Positions 47,983 to 56,718 of a stretch of 64,000 bases of DNA are shown here, one piece after another (the stretch's first letter is position 1; each line of letters starts with the position of its first letter). Position numbers and translations under genes: made by a program. The notes under the pieces were generated by a model. It was given only the letters and a program-made list of their open reading frames with translations, did not search any database and was not told where the DNA came from. Source of the stretch: Amycolatopsis balhimycina FH 1894 (lineage in GTDB: Bacteria; Actinomycetota; Actinomycetes; Mycobacteriales; Pseudonocardiaceae); the NCBI RefSeq assembly GCF_000384295.1, contig NZ_KB913037.1:5452822-5516821 (forward strand), read 5' to 3'.

Positions 47983-49352
47983 AGTTCGAGCCTCCGGCTC
48001 ATGTCAGAGGCGAAAACGCCTTCGGGGTCGATGGAAGCGCGCACCTTGCGCCATTCTTCGAGCCGCGGGTACATCTTCGCGAACGTCTCGGGCGACGTAC
48101 GCGAGTCCTTCGCGGTGTACAGCCGCCCGCCCGCGGCCAGCACGGCCTCGTCGAGCTCCAGGCAGAACCGGCTCAAGCCGCGCTTGACCGGGAAGTCCAC
48201 GCTGAGCATCCAGCCCGGCGCCGGCCACGACATGGGCGCCGGGTTGGCCTCGCCCATCCGCTTCAGCACGTTCAGGAACGAGTAGTGGCCCGACGTCGCG
48301 ATCCGCCGGCAGATCGCCTTGAGCTGGTCCTCCGCGCCGAACGGGACGGAGAACTGGTACTGCAGGAAGCCCTTGGAGCCGTAGGCGCGGTTCCACTCGC
48401 TCAGCATGTCGAGCGGGTGGTAGAACTGCGTCAGGTTCTGGATCTTGCCCCGGGCGCCCCTCTTCGGCACCGTCTTCTGCCACAGCTCGTTGATCAGCCC
48501 GAAGGTGAGCTTGTTGCCCAGCCCGTTCGGGAAGACGTCCGGCAGCGTCGCCAGCTGCGGCGCGTCGAACTTCAGGGGCTCGGACCGCAGCTTCGGCGGC
48601 AGCTCGTCCAGCTTCGCGAGCGAGCCGCGCGAGAACGTCGCCCGGCCGAGCCGGTGGTCCGACGAGATCAGGTCCGGCACCGACATCGAGTAGTCGTAGG
48701 TCAGGTCCGAGCCGTCGGTGAACAGGCCGAGCGTCTCGTCCAGGTTCGCCGTGCGATCGGCGTCCACGATGAAGTACGCGGTCTCGGTCTTCTTCATCCG
48801 GACCTTCGCCCGGACGATGATCCCGGTCAGCCCGATGCCGGCCACGGTCGCCCAGAACAGCTCGGCGTCCTGGCCCTCCGGCGTCAGCGTGCGCACCTGG
48901 CCGTCCGCGGTCAGCAGATCCATCGACACGACGTGGTTGCCGAAGCTGCCCGCGCTGTGGTGGTTCTTGCCGTGGATGTCGTTCGCGATCGCGCCGCCGA
49001 TCGTCACCTGGCGGGTGCCCGGCAGCACCGGGACCCACAGGCCGTACGGCAGCGCCTCGCGCATCAGCTTGTCGAGGCTGACCCCGGCGTCCAGGTCGAC
49101 GACGCCCGAGCCGGGGTCGATCGAGTGGATCCGGTCCAGCGCGGTCATGTCCACGACCAGGCCGCCCGCGTTCTGCGCCGGGTCGCCGTAGGAGCGGCCG
49201 AGGCCACGCGCGATGACGCCGCGTGCACCCGCCTGGGCGACGGCCCGCGCGATGACCTCGACGTCCGGGGTGGACAGGACGTCGGCGACGGTCGGTGCGG
49301 TGCGTCCCCAGCCGGTGAGCGTGCGACGCTGTGTCTCGGATGCATGGGTCAC
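47979..49352 (-). CDS. dprE1: Decaprenylphosphoryl-beta-D-ribose oxidase DprE1
   Basis: A 457-residue FAD enzyme of the vanillyl-alcohol-oxidase fold. [17 protein letters not shown] and [14 protein letters not shown] carry the FAD-binding residues, with His132 as the covalent flavin ligand. [19 protein letters not shown] holds the conserved Tyr and Lys of the active site. It oxidises DPR at C2, the first half of epimerisation to DPA. Position 384 (SVDFPVK) is Ser where M. tuberculosis has Cys387, the covalent target of benzothiazinones. GTG at 49352 with TACCCT 6 nt upstream. Confidence 0.97.
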   Translation of the reverse strand: MTHASETQRRTLTGWGRTAPTVADVLSTPDVEVIARAVAQAGARGVIARGLGRSYGDPAQNAGGLVVDMTALDRIHSIDPGSGVVDLDAGVSLDKLMREALPYGLWVPVLPGTRQVTIGGAIANDIHGKNHHSAGSFGNHVVSMDLLTADGQVRTLTPEGQDAELFWATVAGIGLTGIIVRAKVRMKKTETAYFIVDADRTANLDETLGLFTDGSDLTYDYSMSVPDLISSDHRLGRATFSRGSLAKLDELPPKLRSEPLKFDAPQLATLPDVFPNGLGNKLTFGLINELWQKTVPKRGARGKIQNLTQFYHPLDMLSEWNRAYGSKGFLQYQFSVPFGAEDQLKAICRRIATSGHYSFLNVLKRMGEANPAPMSWPAPGWMLSVDFPVKRGLSRFCLELDEAVLAAGGRLYTAKDSRTSPETFAKMYPRLEEWRKVRASIDPEGVFASDMSRRLEL

Positions 49353-49358
49353 CCGACC

Positions 49359-49364
49359 AGGGTA
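49359..49364 (-). promoter_or_regulatory. -10 box (TACCCT) for dprE1-dprE2
   Basis: On the minus strand TACCCT ends 6 nt before the GTG at 49352. Confidence 0.5.
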
Positions 49365-49410
49365 GCCACGCCGAACGACGCCCGAGACGTGACCCTGAAG
49401 TGCCCGCTTC

Positions 49411-49416
49411 TACACT
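49411..49416 (+). promoter_or_regulatory. -10 candidate (TACACT) for gtrA-glfT2
   Basis: TACACT lies 61 nt before the GTG at 49478, with a GTGACC about 16 nt upstream as a weak -35. The gene itself has a Shine-Dalgarno (GAGGT), so a leader is expected. Confidence 0.35.
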
Positions 49417-49477
49417 TTGCGCATCAAGGCACAAGCGCCCGCGCGGGTGACCATGACTCAGGCAATGAGGTAATGCA

Positions 49478-49945
49478 GTGGTGGCGACCGATCCGCAAGC
49501 CGACACAGCGGCTGCTCAGTCCACTCCAGGACTGGTGGGCCAGCTCATCCGCTTCGCCCTGATCGGGGGCTTCTGCGCCCTGATCGACCTGGGCACCTAC
49601 ACGCTGCTGACCCAGCTGGCCGGGATGGCCGCTTCACCGTGGGTCGACATCGCTCGCGCTATCAGTTTCATCGTGGGCACGACCACGGCGTTCTTCCTGA
49701 ACCGGAAGTTCACCTTCGCCGGCGGGCGCCGCGACGGGAAGGCGCAGGTCGGCTCGTTCGTCCTGCTCTACACCGTGACGTTCTTCGTCGCGGTCGGGGT
49801 GAACCAGCTCATGCTGCAGGTGCTGCCGGAGTCGGCGTGGCAGCACACGCTGTGCTGGGCCGTGTCGCAGGCCACCGCCACCGTGATCAATTTCGTGATG
49901 CTGAAGTGGGTCGTCTTCCGCGAACCGTCGACTGAGGAGAACTGA
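49478..49945 (+). CDS. GtrA-family membrane protein (Rv3789-like)
   Basis: A 155-residue protein with four helices and the GtrA landmarks LIRFALIGGFCALIDLGTYTLL, SFIVGTTTAFFLNRKFTF and NFVMLKWVVF. Rv3789 next to dprE1 in M. tuberculosis is a GtrA protein required for normal arabinosylation, perhaps through AftA. Here it is divergent from dprE1 and forms an operon with glfT2 (7-bp gap). The GTG has GAGGT upstream. Confidence 0.9.
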   Translation: MVATDPQADTAAAQSTPGLVGQLIRFALIGGFCALIDLGTYTLLTQLAGMAASPWVDIARAISFIVGTTTAFFLNRKFTFAGGRRDGKAQVGSFVLLYTVTFFVAVGVNQLMLQVLPESAWQHTLCWAVSQATATVINFVMLKWVVFREPSTEEN

Positions 49946-49952
49946 GGAACCA

Positions 49953-51872
49953 ATGCCCGGTAAAACAGCCACCCCGGCGCCGACCCAGACAGCCGGCGCG
50001 GCCGCCGAGACGCGGTTCACCGAGCACACTCCGCAGGGTCGCCTGACGGCGCAGCGCGGGCTCTACGCCGGCCCGGCCCCGATCGTCAGCAAGGACCTGT
50101 ACGCCGAGCTCGAGTGGGGCTCGGCCGTGCGGGAACGTGCGGCGATCACCGTCGAGCCGGCCTCCAAGGTGTCGGGCAACACGTACTTCGGCCGGTTCCC
50201 GGCCAGCTACTGGCAGCGGTGGACGACGGTGACCGAAGTCTCGGTCGAGGCCGTCGTCACCGGCACCGGCCTGCTGTCCATGGGCGCTTCGGACGTCGAG
50301 GGCGAGCCCCGCGTCGTCGCCGCCGAGCAGGTCACCGACGCCAAGCAGGTCAAGGTGGCGCTGACCGGCAAGCTGGACAAGTTCTACGACGGCGGCGCGC
50401 TCTGGCTCGACCTCGAGACCGAGGGCGGCCAGACGCTGCGCGTCGAGCAGGTCCGCTGGACGGTCGAAGCTCCGGAGAAGATCCGCCCGACCGCGGTGAC
50501 CATCTGCACGATGAACCGCGCCGACGACTGCCTGAAGAACCTGCAGGCCCTCGCCGCGGACGTCTCGTCGCTGGAGACCCTGGACGCGATCTACGTCGCC
50601 GACCAGGGCACCGACCTCGTCGAGTCCCGCGAAGGCTTCGAGCAGGTCGCCAAGGACCTCGCCGACAAGCTGCACTACATCAAGCAGCCCAACCTCGGCG
50701 GCGCCGGCGGCTTCACCCGCGGCCTCTTCGAGGTGGCCGGGCACACCGCGACCGAGCACGCGAACGTCCTGTTCATGGACGACGACGTCCTGCTCGAGCC
50801 GGACCTGGTGATCCGGATGACGGCGTTCTCCAACCGCGCCGCCAACCCGATCATCGTCGGCGGCCAGATGCTGAACCTGTTCCACCCGAACCAGCTGCAC
50901 GTCGGCGCCGAGTACGCCCGGCTCAACACGCTGGAACCCGGTCAGCCGGTCGAGCACTCGCTGTCCACCGCCGACCTGCTCGGCGTGGACGAGGAGACGC
51001 TGAAGCCGAATCGCCAGGAGCGCCGTCTCGACGCCGGCTACAACGGCTGGTGGTCCTGCCTGATCCCCTACGAGGTCGTCCAGGCCACCGGCTACCCGCT
51101 GCCGTTCTTCTTCCAGTGGGACGACGCCGAGTACTCCTACCGGGCCCGCGCGCACGGCTTCCCGACCGTCACCCTGCCGGGTGCCGGCGTGTGGCACGCG
51201 GACTTCCACATGAAGGACTGGGACGAGTGGCACCGGTACTTCAACCTGCGCAACTCGATCATCACCGCCGCGCTGCACTCGCCGTTCAACCTCAACCTGC
51301 TTTCGCGGGTCCTGATCGCGCAGCTGATCCGCTACCTGCTGGGCATGCAGTACGGGCTGTCGGCGACGCTGATCAAGGCCGTCGAGGACTTCCTGCAGGG
51401 CCCGGAGGTCCTGCGTGACGGCGGCGTCGAGGCGATGAAGGAGATCCGCCGCATCCGCGACGCCTACCCGGAGACCAAGCGCCACAAGGCCACCGACGTC
51501 CCGGGCATCGCGTCCAACGACATCGGCATCATCAACAGCGCGCCGCGGCCCAGCATGCAGCGCCTGGTGCTGATCAAGCGGGTCCTCGACCGGGTGCTCG
51601 GCCGCAGCCGGTTCGGGCTCGGCGCGGTGCCGATCGACGAGGCCAACTGGTGGCACATCGCGCTGTTCGACACCGCGGTGGTCACCGACGCCAGCCAGGA
51701 AGGCGTCCGCGTCCGGTCGTACGACCGGGTGAAGATGTTCGCGCTGGCCAAGCAGGGCGCGCGGGTCATCCAGCGGCTGCGCAAGGAAGGCGCGGCGGTG
51801 CAGGAGCAGTACAAGCGCGCCATGCCCGAGCTCACCTCGCGCGAGAACTGGAAGCGCCTGTACAAGCTCTGA
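49953..51872 (+). CDS. glfT2: Galactofuranosyltransferase GlfT2
   Basis: A 639-residue GT2 polymerase that extends galactan with alternating beta-1,5 and beta-1,6 galactofuranose. The N-terminal beta-barrel of about 170 residues precedes the GT-A domain: VTICTMNRADDCLKNL, NLGGAGGFTRG, the metal-binding FMDDDV (Asp276-278), QWDDAEYSYRARAHG (Asp390-Asp391-x-Glu, catalytic and acceptor) and GAGVWHADFHMKDWDEW with the metal-binding His. The C-terminal helical region completes the homotetramer-forming part. Length is almost identical to the M. tuberculosis enzyme (637). Confidence 0.97.
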   Translation: MPGKTATPAPTQTAGAAAETRFTEHTPQGRLTAQRGLYAGPAPIVSKDLYAELEWGSAVRERAAITVEPASKVSGNTYFGRFPASYWQRWTTVTEVSVEAVVTGTGLLSMGASDVEGEPRVVAAEQVTDAKQVKVALTGKLDKFYDGGALWLDLETEGGQTLRVEQVRWTVEAPEKIRPTAVTICTMNRADDCLKNLQALAADVSSLETLDAIYVADQGTDLVESREGFEQVAKDLADKLHYIKQPNLGGAGGFTRGLFEVAGHTATEHANVLFMDDDVLLEPDLVIRMTAFSNRAANPIIVGGQMLNLFHPNQLHVGAEYARLNTLEPGQPVEHSLSTADLLGVDEETLKPNRQERRLDAGYNGWWSCLIPYEVVQATGYPLPFFFQWDDAEYSYRARAHGFPTVTLPGAGVWHADFHMKDWDEWHRYFNLRNSIITAALHSPFNLNLLSRVLIAQLIRYLLGMQYGLSATLIKAVEDFLQGPEVLRDGGVEAMKEIRRIRDAYPETKRHKATDVPGIASNDIGIINSAPRPSMQRLVLIKRVLDRVLGRSRFGLGAVPIDEANWWHIALFDTAVVTDASQEGVRVRSYDRVKMFALAKQGARVIQRLRKEGAAVQEQYKRAMPELTSRENWKRLYKL

Positions 51873-51883
51873 GGTTTCTTCGC

Positions 51884-51920
51884 CGAAGGCCGTCTCACAT
51901 TCGTCGTGAGGCGGCCTTCG
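51884..51920. terminator. Terminator hairpin after glfT2
   Basis: CGAAGGCCGTCTCAC (51884-51898) and GTGAGGCGGCCTTCG (51906-51920) form a 15-bp stem with one mismatch, between convergent stops. Confidence 0.7.
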
Positions 51921-51925
51921 CCGTG

Positions 51926-52171
51926 TCAGCCGTGCATGCCGAACACCGTGGTCTTCCGCGTGAGGTCGTCGAGGTAGGCGGCGGCGACGTGGGCGAAGTT
52001 GATCGCGACCTCGGAGTGGTCCTTGGTGGTCACCGTCTCGACGGCGCCCGCCTTGACGAGCTGGGCGAGCTTGCCCGCCAGCTTCCCGGATTCTTCGGTG
52101 GTCAGCGCGAACAGCAGCGGCTCGCCGCCGGTCGCCAGGTGCAGCACGAGTGCGGGTTTCGGGTCAGCCAT
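51926..52171 (-). CDS. Small conserved-type hypothetical protein
   Basis: An 81-residue protein beginning MADPKPALVLHL. It has predicted alternating strands and helices (LLFALTTEESGKLAGKLAQLV, VAINFAHVAAAYLDDL). Composition is that of a folded cytoplasmic protein and codon use fits the genome. I do not recognise a family. It is convergent with glfT2 and divergent from the espG-like gene, with a GC-rich repeat copy in the 160-bp gap upstream. Confidence 0.6.
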   Translation of the reverse strand: MADPKPALVLHLATGGEPLLFALTTEESGKLAGKLAQLVKAGAVETVTTKDHSEVAINFAHVAAAYLDDLTRKTTVFGMHG

Positions 52172-52235
52172 GCGTCCATCGGACCAGCGGCGATCTTGCC
52201 CGGCAAGTGGGTTCGCTGAGGGCCTAGCTGTTTTT

Positions 52236-52268
52236 CGGGGGCTCCGGGTGGCGGAGCCCCGGTTGCCA
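52236..52268 (+). repeat. Intergenic copy of the GC-rich hairpin repeat
   Basis: GGGGCTCCGGGTGGCGGAGC followed by CCCGGTTGCCA. The element folds on itself (GGGGCTCC with GGAGCCCC) and matches the two units inside the coding region at 33354-33458. Confidence 0.75.
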
Positions 52269-52332
52269 CAGCGGCCGGGTGGACTACCGTTTTCGGCGAA
52301 GGCCGGACTCATCCGCGGGGGGTTGGAAGCGA

Positions 52333-53100
52333 ATGCCGCACTCGTTCTCGCTGTCACTGGCGGCGGTGGACATCCTGCTCGAGCAGCTCGGGCTCGGCCG
52401 CGCGCCGACGCCGTTCGAGGTCCCGCACGTCGGCACGACCGTCGAGCAGCGCGCGATGATCCGCGACGCCGTCGTCCGCGACCTGACCGGCCGCGGGCTG
52501 TGGAGCCGCGGCCGCCTCGACCCGGACGCCGAGCTGGCGCTGGCCACCTTCGTCCGGGGCAGTGTGACGATCAACGCGGCCGCGGAGCTCGGCGACCGGC
52601 ACCTGTTCGCCCGGGTCGCCTCCGACGGCCAGTTCGCGGTGCTCGCCCGGCAGCAGGACAACCTGATCGTCTTCGAGGAGGTCCGCCCGACCGGCATCGT
52701 CCCGGCGATCGTCGACCTGCTCCCGCTCACCCCGGCCGCGCCGGGCCAGTCGGTCACCATCACGCGCCCCGCGGAACAGCCCCGCCACCAGCGCCGCGAC
52801 GACGCGTACGACCCGTTCGCCGGCGTCACCGGCCCGCGCTCGCACAGCGGCGGGGCCGGCGGCCCTCAGCTGAGGATGATCGAGCGCGTCTTCCAGGAGC
52901 CGAAGAAGCGCATCGGCCAGTTCACGGCCCAGACCCGCGGCGGCGCGTTCCCCCCGCTGGCCTGGTTCGACACCCCGTCCGGCCGCTGGCTGATGTCCTC
53001 ACGGGCGGCCGCGGACGGCCAGCGCTGGATCACCTACGCCCCGGCCGACAACGCGCGCCTGGCCCAGCAGCTGTACGCCCAGCTCGAAGGCCGGTTCTGA
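52333..53100 (+). CDS. EspG-family type VII secretion chaperone
   Basis: A 255-residue protein of the EspG/ESX-chaperone type (mixed beta-alpha fold, FSLSLAAVDILLEQLGLGRAPTPFEVP at the N-terminus). EspG proteins bind the PPE partner of a PE-PPE pair in the cytoplasm and keep it soluble before ESX export. PE-like and PPE-like genes follow within 2.5 kb, which supports the role. A proline/glutamine-rich stretch of about 30 residues (PRHQRRDDAYDPFAG) lies in the second half. ATG 52333 follows GGTTGGA. Confidence 0.85.
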   Translation: MPHSFSLSLAAVDILLEQLGLGRAPTPFEVPHVGTTVEQRAMIRDAVVRDLTGRGLWSRGRLDPDAELALATFVRGSVTINAAAELGDRHLFARVASDGQFAVLARQQDNLIVFEEVRPTGIVPAIVDLLPLTPAAPGQSVTITRPAEQPRHQRRDDAYDPFAGVTGPRSHSGGAGGPQLRMIERVFQEPKKRIGQFTAQTRGGAFPPLAWFDTPSGRWLMSSRAAADGQRWITYAPADNARLAQQLYAQLEGRF

Positions 53101-53229
53101 GCCTCGGGAACCACCGGCGGCGGGGCTGCGTCCCAGGTGAAGATCGGTGAACGGCCGTGGCGGAGGGTGCCCGGCTAGTAGACTCCCGGGTGCACGCGTA
53201 CGGGTGAAGTGATTCGGGGTGGAACAGCG

Positions 53230-53673
53230 ATGCTGATTGCCGATGGCGGTGGCGGATCGATGTCGGACATCGTCAACCCGCTCTCGTCCGGAGCCATGAA
53301 AGAGGCGGTGCAGAGCGTCACCGCGGAAACGCAGAAGCTGGTCGCCGCGGCGAGCAGCGGTGGCTTCAGGATCAGTCCGGAAGGCGTCGAACCGATCCGC
53401 AAGGCGCTGAAGGAACTGATCGACGACCTTGGGCTCCTCAGCAACAAGGTCGCGAACCTGAACCAGGCGCCCAAGCTGGGGAACCACCCGTACGGCCACA
53501 CCGTCGCGGCGCACGACCACAAGGGTGCCGCGGACGCCGAGGGGTCCGCGGGCGTGGTGCTCAACCAGCTCATGGTGGTGGCCCAGCAAGCGGACAAAGC
53601 GCTCGGGGAGGCCGCGGCGAAGTACTCGGAGTCCGAGAACACCGCTCTCGACCACCTGAAAGCCAAGCACTAG
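53230..53673 (+). CDS. PE-like type VII secretion substrate
   Basis: A 147-residue, mostly helical protein with the PE-like segment GGFRISPEGVEPIRKALKEL and a C-terminal helix containing KYSESENTA, where Y-S-E-S-E fits the YxxxD/E export signal of ESX substrates. It has no signal peptide. It would pair with the PPE-like protein encoded at 54267. The ATG at 53230 has GGTGGA upstream; the 129 bp before it include a TAGACT at about 53180 as a possible -10. Confidence 0.75.
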   Translation: MLIADGGGGSMSDIVNPLSSGAMKEAVQSVTAETQKLVAAASSGGFRISPEGVEPIRKALKELIDDLGLLSNKVANLNQAPKLGNHPYGHTVAAHDHKGAADAEGSAGVVLNQLMVVAQQADKALGEAAAKYSESENTALDHLKAKH

Positions 53674-53676
53674 GAA

Positions 53677-54255
53677 ATGATGAAACTTCTCGCGCGCGCT
53701 GTCCTGCCTGTCGTCGCCGGCGGGTTCCTGCTCGCCGGGTGCACGAGCACCCAGACCGGCATGGCTTCGCCTGCCGGAACTCCGTCGTCCGCCCCGTCGT
53801 CCGCCCCGGAGACGTCGAGTTCGTCCGGCGCCGGACAGGCCTCCACCACTTCGCTTCAACCCTGCACTGTCCTCGCCGCTTCCGATCTCAGTGGCTACGG
53901 TTCCTTCAAGGACGCCATCGAGGAGAACGCTTCGGACGCGCGGACCTGCACCTATCAGAAGAAGACCGAAACGGCGAGTGAAGAGGGCCTGGTCGTCAGT
54001 GTCGTCATCCGTGACAACGCCGGGCTCGACCAGACCAACGACACCGGCGCCGGCGTGCAGGACAAGCAGGTGAACGGGCGTAAGGCGAAGGTTGCGCCGA
54101 GCCCGGCACCGACCGGCTGCGTCGTCGCTCTCGGTGTGGGGGACAAGGCGCGGGTGGATGTGACCGTGACCGCCGTCAGCACCGTCGACAAGGCCTGCCA
54201 GCTCGCCGGAGACGTGGCCGGCAAGAGCGTCGAGCCGAAGCTGCCCAAGGGGTAA
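53677..54255 (+). CDS. DUF3558-type lipoprotein
   Basis: A 192-residue lipoprotein: signal peptide, lipobox LLAGC, a Ser/Pro-rich linker and one DUF3558-like domain with QPCTVLAASDL, RTCTYQKK, GCVVALG and KACQLAGDVA (four cysteines that could pair). It lies 3 bp after the PE-like gene and 11 bp before the PPE-like gene. Placement inside a type VII module suggests a surface or periplasmic partner of the exported pair. Confidence 0.85.
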   Translation: MMKLLARAVLPVVAGGFLLAGCTSTQTGMASPAGTPSSAPSSAPETSSSSGAGQASTTSLQPCTVLAASDLSGYGSFKDAIEENASDARTCTYQKKTETASEEGLVVSVVIRDNAGLDQTNDTGAGVQDKQVNGRKAKVAPSPAPTGCVVALGVGDKARVDVTVTAVSTVDKACQLAGDVAGKSVEPKLPKG

Positions 54256-54266
54256 GGGGAGTTCTG

Positions 54267-55760
54267 ATGACCACACCGGGAAAGCTGCCGCCGACTCCCG
54301 ACCTGCCGGTGGAAAAAATCGAGGCCATGTCGCCGCCGGACCGCCACGACTACCTCATGCGAAAGGCCAACGAGGAGGGCTTCGGGCCCGACAGCGGGCT
54401 GTTCGGGTACATCAAGCAGGCCTTCGCGCGGTGGGGCGCGGAGAACCAGGACCAGCAGATCGGCGACAAGAACGTCAAGGCCGCCACCACGGGCCGCGAC
54501 GTCGACTACGTCCAAGGCCTGCACGCGCCCAACGCGGACTACAAGGGCAACGAACACACGCAGCTGAAGGCGTTCCTGGACAACAACCTGAGCGTCGACC
54601 AGGTCTCCAACGTTTCGCGCGCCTACCACGGCGTCCACGAGGTCTTCGACAAGTTCTCGAAGACGATGACCACCGCGGTCAACTCCTCCAAGGGCACGTG
54701 GGAAGGCAGCGCGGCCGAGAACGCGCAGCAGTACTTCACCAGCCTGAGCAAGTGGTCGGACGCGAACGCCCAGAACGCGAAGCTGGCCTCGGAGACGATC
54801 TACGAGCAGGGGCAGGCCGCGTCCACGGCGAAGAACTCCATGCCGGCGCCGATCCCGTTCAGCTGGACCGACGAGTTCAAGGGCTGGGTGACGTCGAACC
54901 CGCTCAACCTGGCCGACAACGTCGACAAGTCCCTCCAGAAGCAGAAGGACAGCCAGGCGGCGCACGACGAGGCCGCGAGCGTCATGTCGACCTACGACAA
55001 GAGCCTCTATGAGGCCGCGTCGAAGCAGCCCGCCTTCGCGCCGCCGCCGAGCTTCAGCACCGGTGGGGGCACCGGCGATCCCAACGGCGGCGGGGACAAG
55101 AACGGCATCAACCTCCCGTCCGGCGCGAACAACCCCGGCTCCTCGGTGAACCTCCCGGGTGGGGGTGCCAGTACCCAGGGCTTCCTGCAGGGTGGTGGTG
55201 GCCCCCTCGGCTCGGGGGCCGCGGCGCACTTCTCCGGTCCCGGCTCGACCACCGGGGCGGGGTTGGTGCCGTCCGGCACCACGCCGTCCAGTTTCACGCC
55301 CGGCTCGATTCAGGGCGGGGGATCGTCGAACCCGAACCAGTCCCTCGGCGGCATGCCGCCGATGAGCCCGATGCCCATGGGCGGCATGACCAACTTCGGC
55401 GGCGACGAGGCCTACAACTCCAAGGTCGGCGGGGGCAGCGGCCGCGGTGGTGGCGGCGGTTTCGGCCCCGGCGGCTCGGGCGCGGGCAACGCCACGGGCG
55501 CGGGTGCCGCGTCGGGCGCGGCCCGGCCGGGCGGCATCGGCGCGGCAGAATCTGCCGCCGGCCGCGGCATGGGTGGCCTCGGTTCCGGTGGCGCGGGTGG
55601 CCGCGGTGGCATGGGCCCCGGCGGCGGCATGGCCCGTGGCCAGAAGGGCGAAGGCGACGAGGACACCGAGCACTCGCGTCCGACGTACCTGGTCGAGGGC
55701 GACCCCGACGAGGTCTTCGGCACCGACCTGCGGACCGCTCCGCCGGTCATCGGCGAGTAA
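54267..55760 (+). CDS. PPE-like type VII secretion protein
   Basis: A 497-residue protein. The N-terminal 250 residues are helical with a WxG-type turn (KGTWEGSAAENAQQYF) like WXG100/PPE proteins. Residues 255-460 are Gly/Ser/Pro/Met-rich and disordered. The C-terminal segment DTEHSRPTYLVEGDPDEVFG ... APPVIGE is folded-looking and is a tail shared by many Pseudonocardiaceae ESX proteins (recollection, not searched). It would be exported as a pair with the PE-like protein and chaperoned by the EspG-like protein. A strong terminator follows. Confidence 0.82.
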   Translation: MTTPGKLPPTPDLPVEKIEAMSPPDRHDYLMRKANEEGFGPDSGLFGYIKQAFARWGAENQDQQIGDKNVKAATTGRDVDYVQGLHAPNADYKGNEHTQLKAFLDNNLSVDQVSNVSRAYHGVHEVFDKFSKTMTTAVNSSKGTWEGSAAENAQQYFTSLSKWSDANAQNAKLASETIYEQGQAASTAKNSMPAPIPFSWTDEFKGWVTSNPLNLADNVDKSLQKQKDSQAAHDEAASVMSTYDKSLYEAASKQPAFAPPPSFSTGGGTGDPNGGGDKNGINLPSGANNPGSSVNLPGGGASTQGFLQGGGGPLGSGAAAHFSGPGSTTGAGLVPSGTTPSSFTPGSIQGGGSSNPNQSLGGMPPMSPMPMGGMTNFGGDEAYNSKVGGGSGRGGGGGFGPGGSGAGNATGAGAASGAARPGGIGAAESAAGRGMGGLGSGGAGGRGGMGPGGGMARGQKGEGDEDTEHSRPTYLVEGDPDEVFGTDLRTAPPVIGE

Positions 55761-55766
55761 GACGAG

Positions 55767-55795
55767 AAAGGGCCCCCGCGGTGCGGGGGCCCTTT
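55767..55795. terminator. Strong bidirectional terminator
   Basis: AAAGGGCCCCCGC and GCGGGGGCCCTTT form a perfect 13-bp stem around GGT, followed by a short T run on the plus strand and facing the glfT1 stop on the other. Confidence 0.85.
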
Positions 55796-55806
55796 TCGCG
55801 GGAAAC

Positions 55807-56718
55807 CTAGTAGCGGTAGAACTTCTCCGCGCGGCCCTGGCGCACCAGCTTCAGCCACTGCAGGAACGCCTTCGGGTCCCGCTTCACGCCCACGAAGTAC
55901 AGTCCGAAGCGGACGATCTCCAGCGCGCCGATCTTCCGCATGCCCGGCTGGGACAGCAGGTAGCCGCGGTTGCGGTAGGTGTAGTAGCGCTTGACCTCGT
56001 TCTCCGGGTCCTGCGCGTGGAACTTGCCGCCCAGCATGGGCTTGAACTCGTCCGAGCCGTCCGGGTGCAGGTACTTCGTCTTCAGCGACGTGCCGAACGG
56101 CAGTCCCGAGCGGACCAGCCGCCGGTGCAGCTCGACCTCGTCGCCGCGGAAGAACAGGCGCAGGTCCGGCACCCCGACGACGTCCAAAGTGGACGCCCGG
56201 AAGAGTGCGCCGTTCATCAGGGACGCGATGCCCGGCAGGAAGTCCACGCCCAGCTCGGACTGCGACCGCTTCCAGGTCAGGCCGCGGCGCAGCGGGAACG
56301 CCAGCTTGTCGGGCGCGTCGATGTTGGACACCACCGGCGAAATCTCCGCCAGGCCCCGCTTTTCCGCTTCCTCGAGCAGGATGGCGAGGACGTTCTCGTC
56401 GGCCGGACGCCCGTCGTCGTCGGCCAGCCAGACCCAGTCCGCGCCCAGCGACAGCGCGTGCAGCATGCCCAGCGCGAACCCGCCGGCGCCGCCGAGGTTC
56501 CGGTGCGACGGCAGGTACGTGTGCGGCAGCGGGTAGTTCCCGACGACTTCGCGGGCCGAGTCGTCCGGCCCGTTGTCCACCACGACCAGGTGGTCGACCG
56601 GCCGGGTCTGGGCCGCGATGACCTTCAGCGAGTCCGCGAGCAGCTCGCGCCGGTGCCGCGTGACGACCACGCCGACGACCGCGCCGTCGGGCAGCTGCCG
56701 GGTCTCGCTGGACATCAT
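55807..56718 (-). CDS. glfT1: Galactofuranosyltransferase GlfT1
   Basis: A 303-residue GT2 enzyme that adds the first galactofuranose residues to the rhamnosyl-GlcNAc-lipid linker. VVGVVVTRHRRELLADSL opens the nucleotide-binding half, HRNLGGAGGFALGM is shared with GlfT2, WVWLADDDGRP holds the metal-binding Asp cluster, and LRLFFRGDEVELHRRL is the acceptor motif. It is the last gene of wzm-wzt-glfT1; its ATG overlaps the wzt stop (ATGATG, two adjacent candidate starts). Synteny with Rv3781-Rv3783 supports the assignment. Confidence 0.95.
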   Translation of the reverse strand: MMSSETRQLPDGAVVGVVVTRHRRELLADSLKVIAAQTRPVDHLVVVDNGPDDSAREVVGNYPLPHTYLPSHRNLGGAGGFALGMLHALSLGADWVWLADDDGRPADENVLAILLEEAEKRGLAEISPVVSNIDAPDKLAFPLRRGLTWKRSQSELGVDFLPGIASLMNGALFRASTLDVVGVPDLRLFFRGDEVELHRRLVRSGLPFGTSLKTKYLHPDGSDEFKPMLGGKFHAQDPENEVKRYYTYRNRGYLLSQPGMRKIGALEIVRFGLYFVGVKRDPKAFLQWLKLVRQGRAEKFYRY

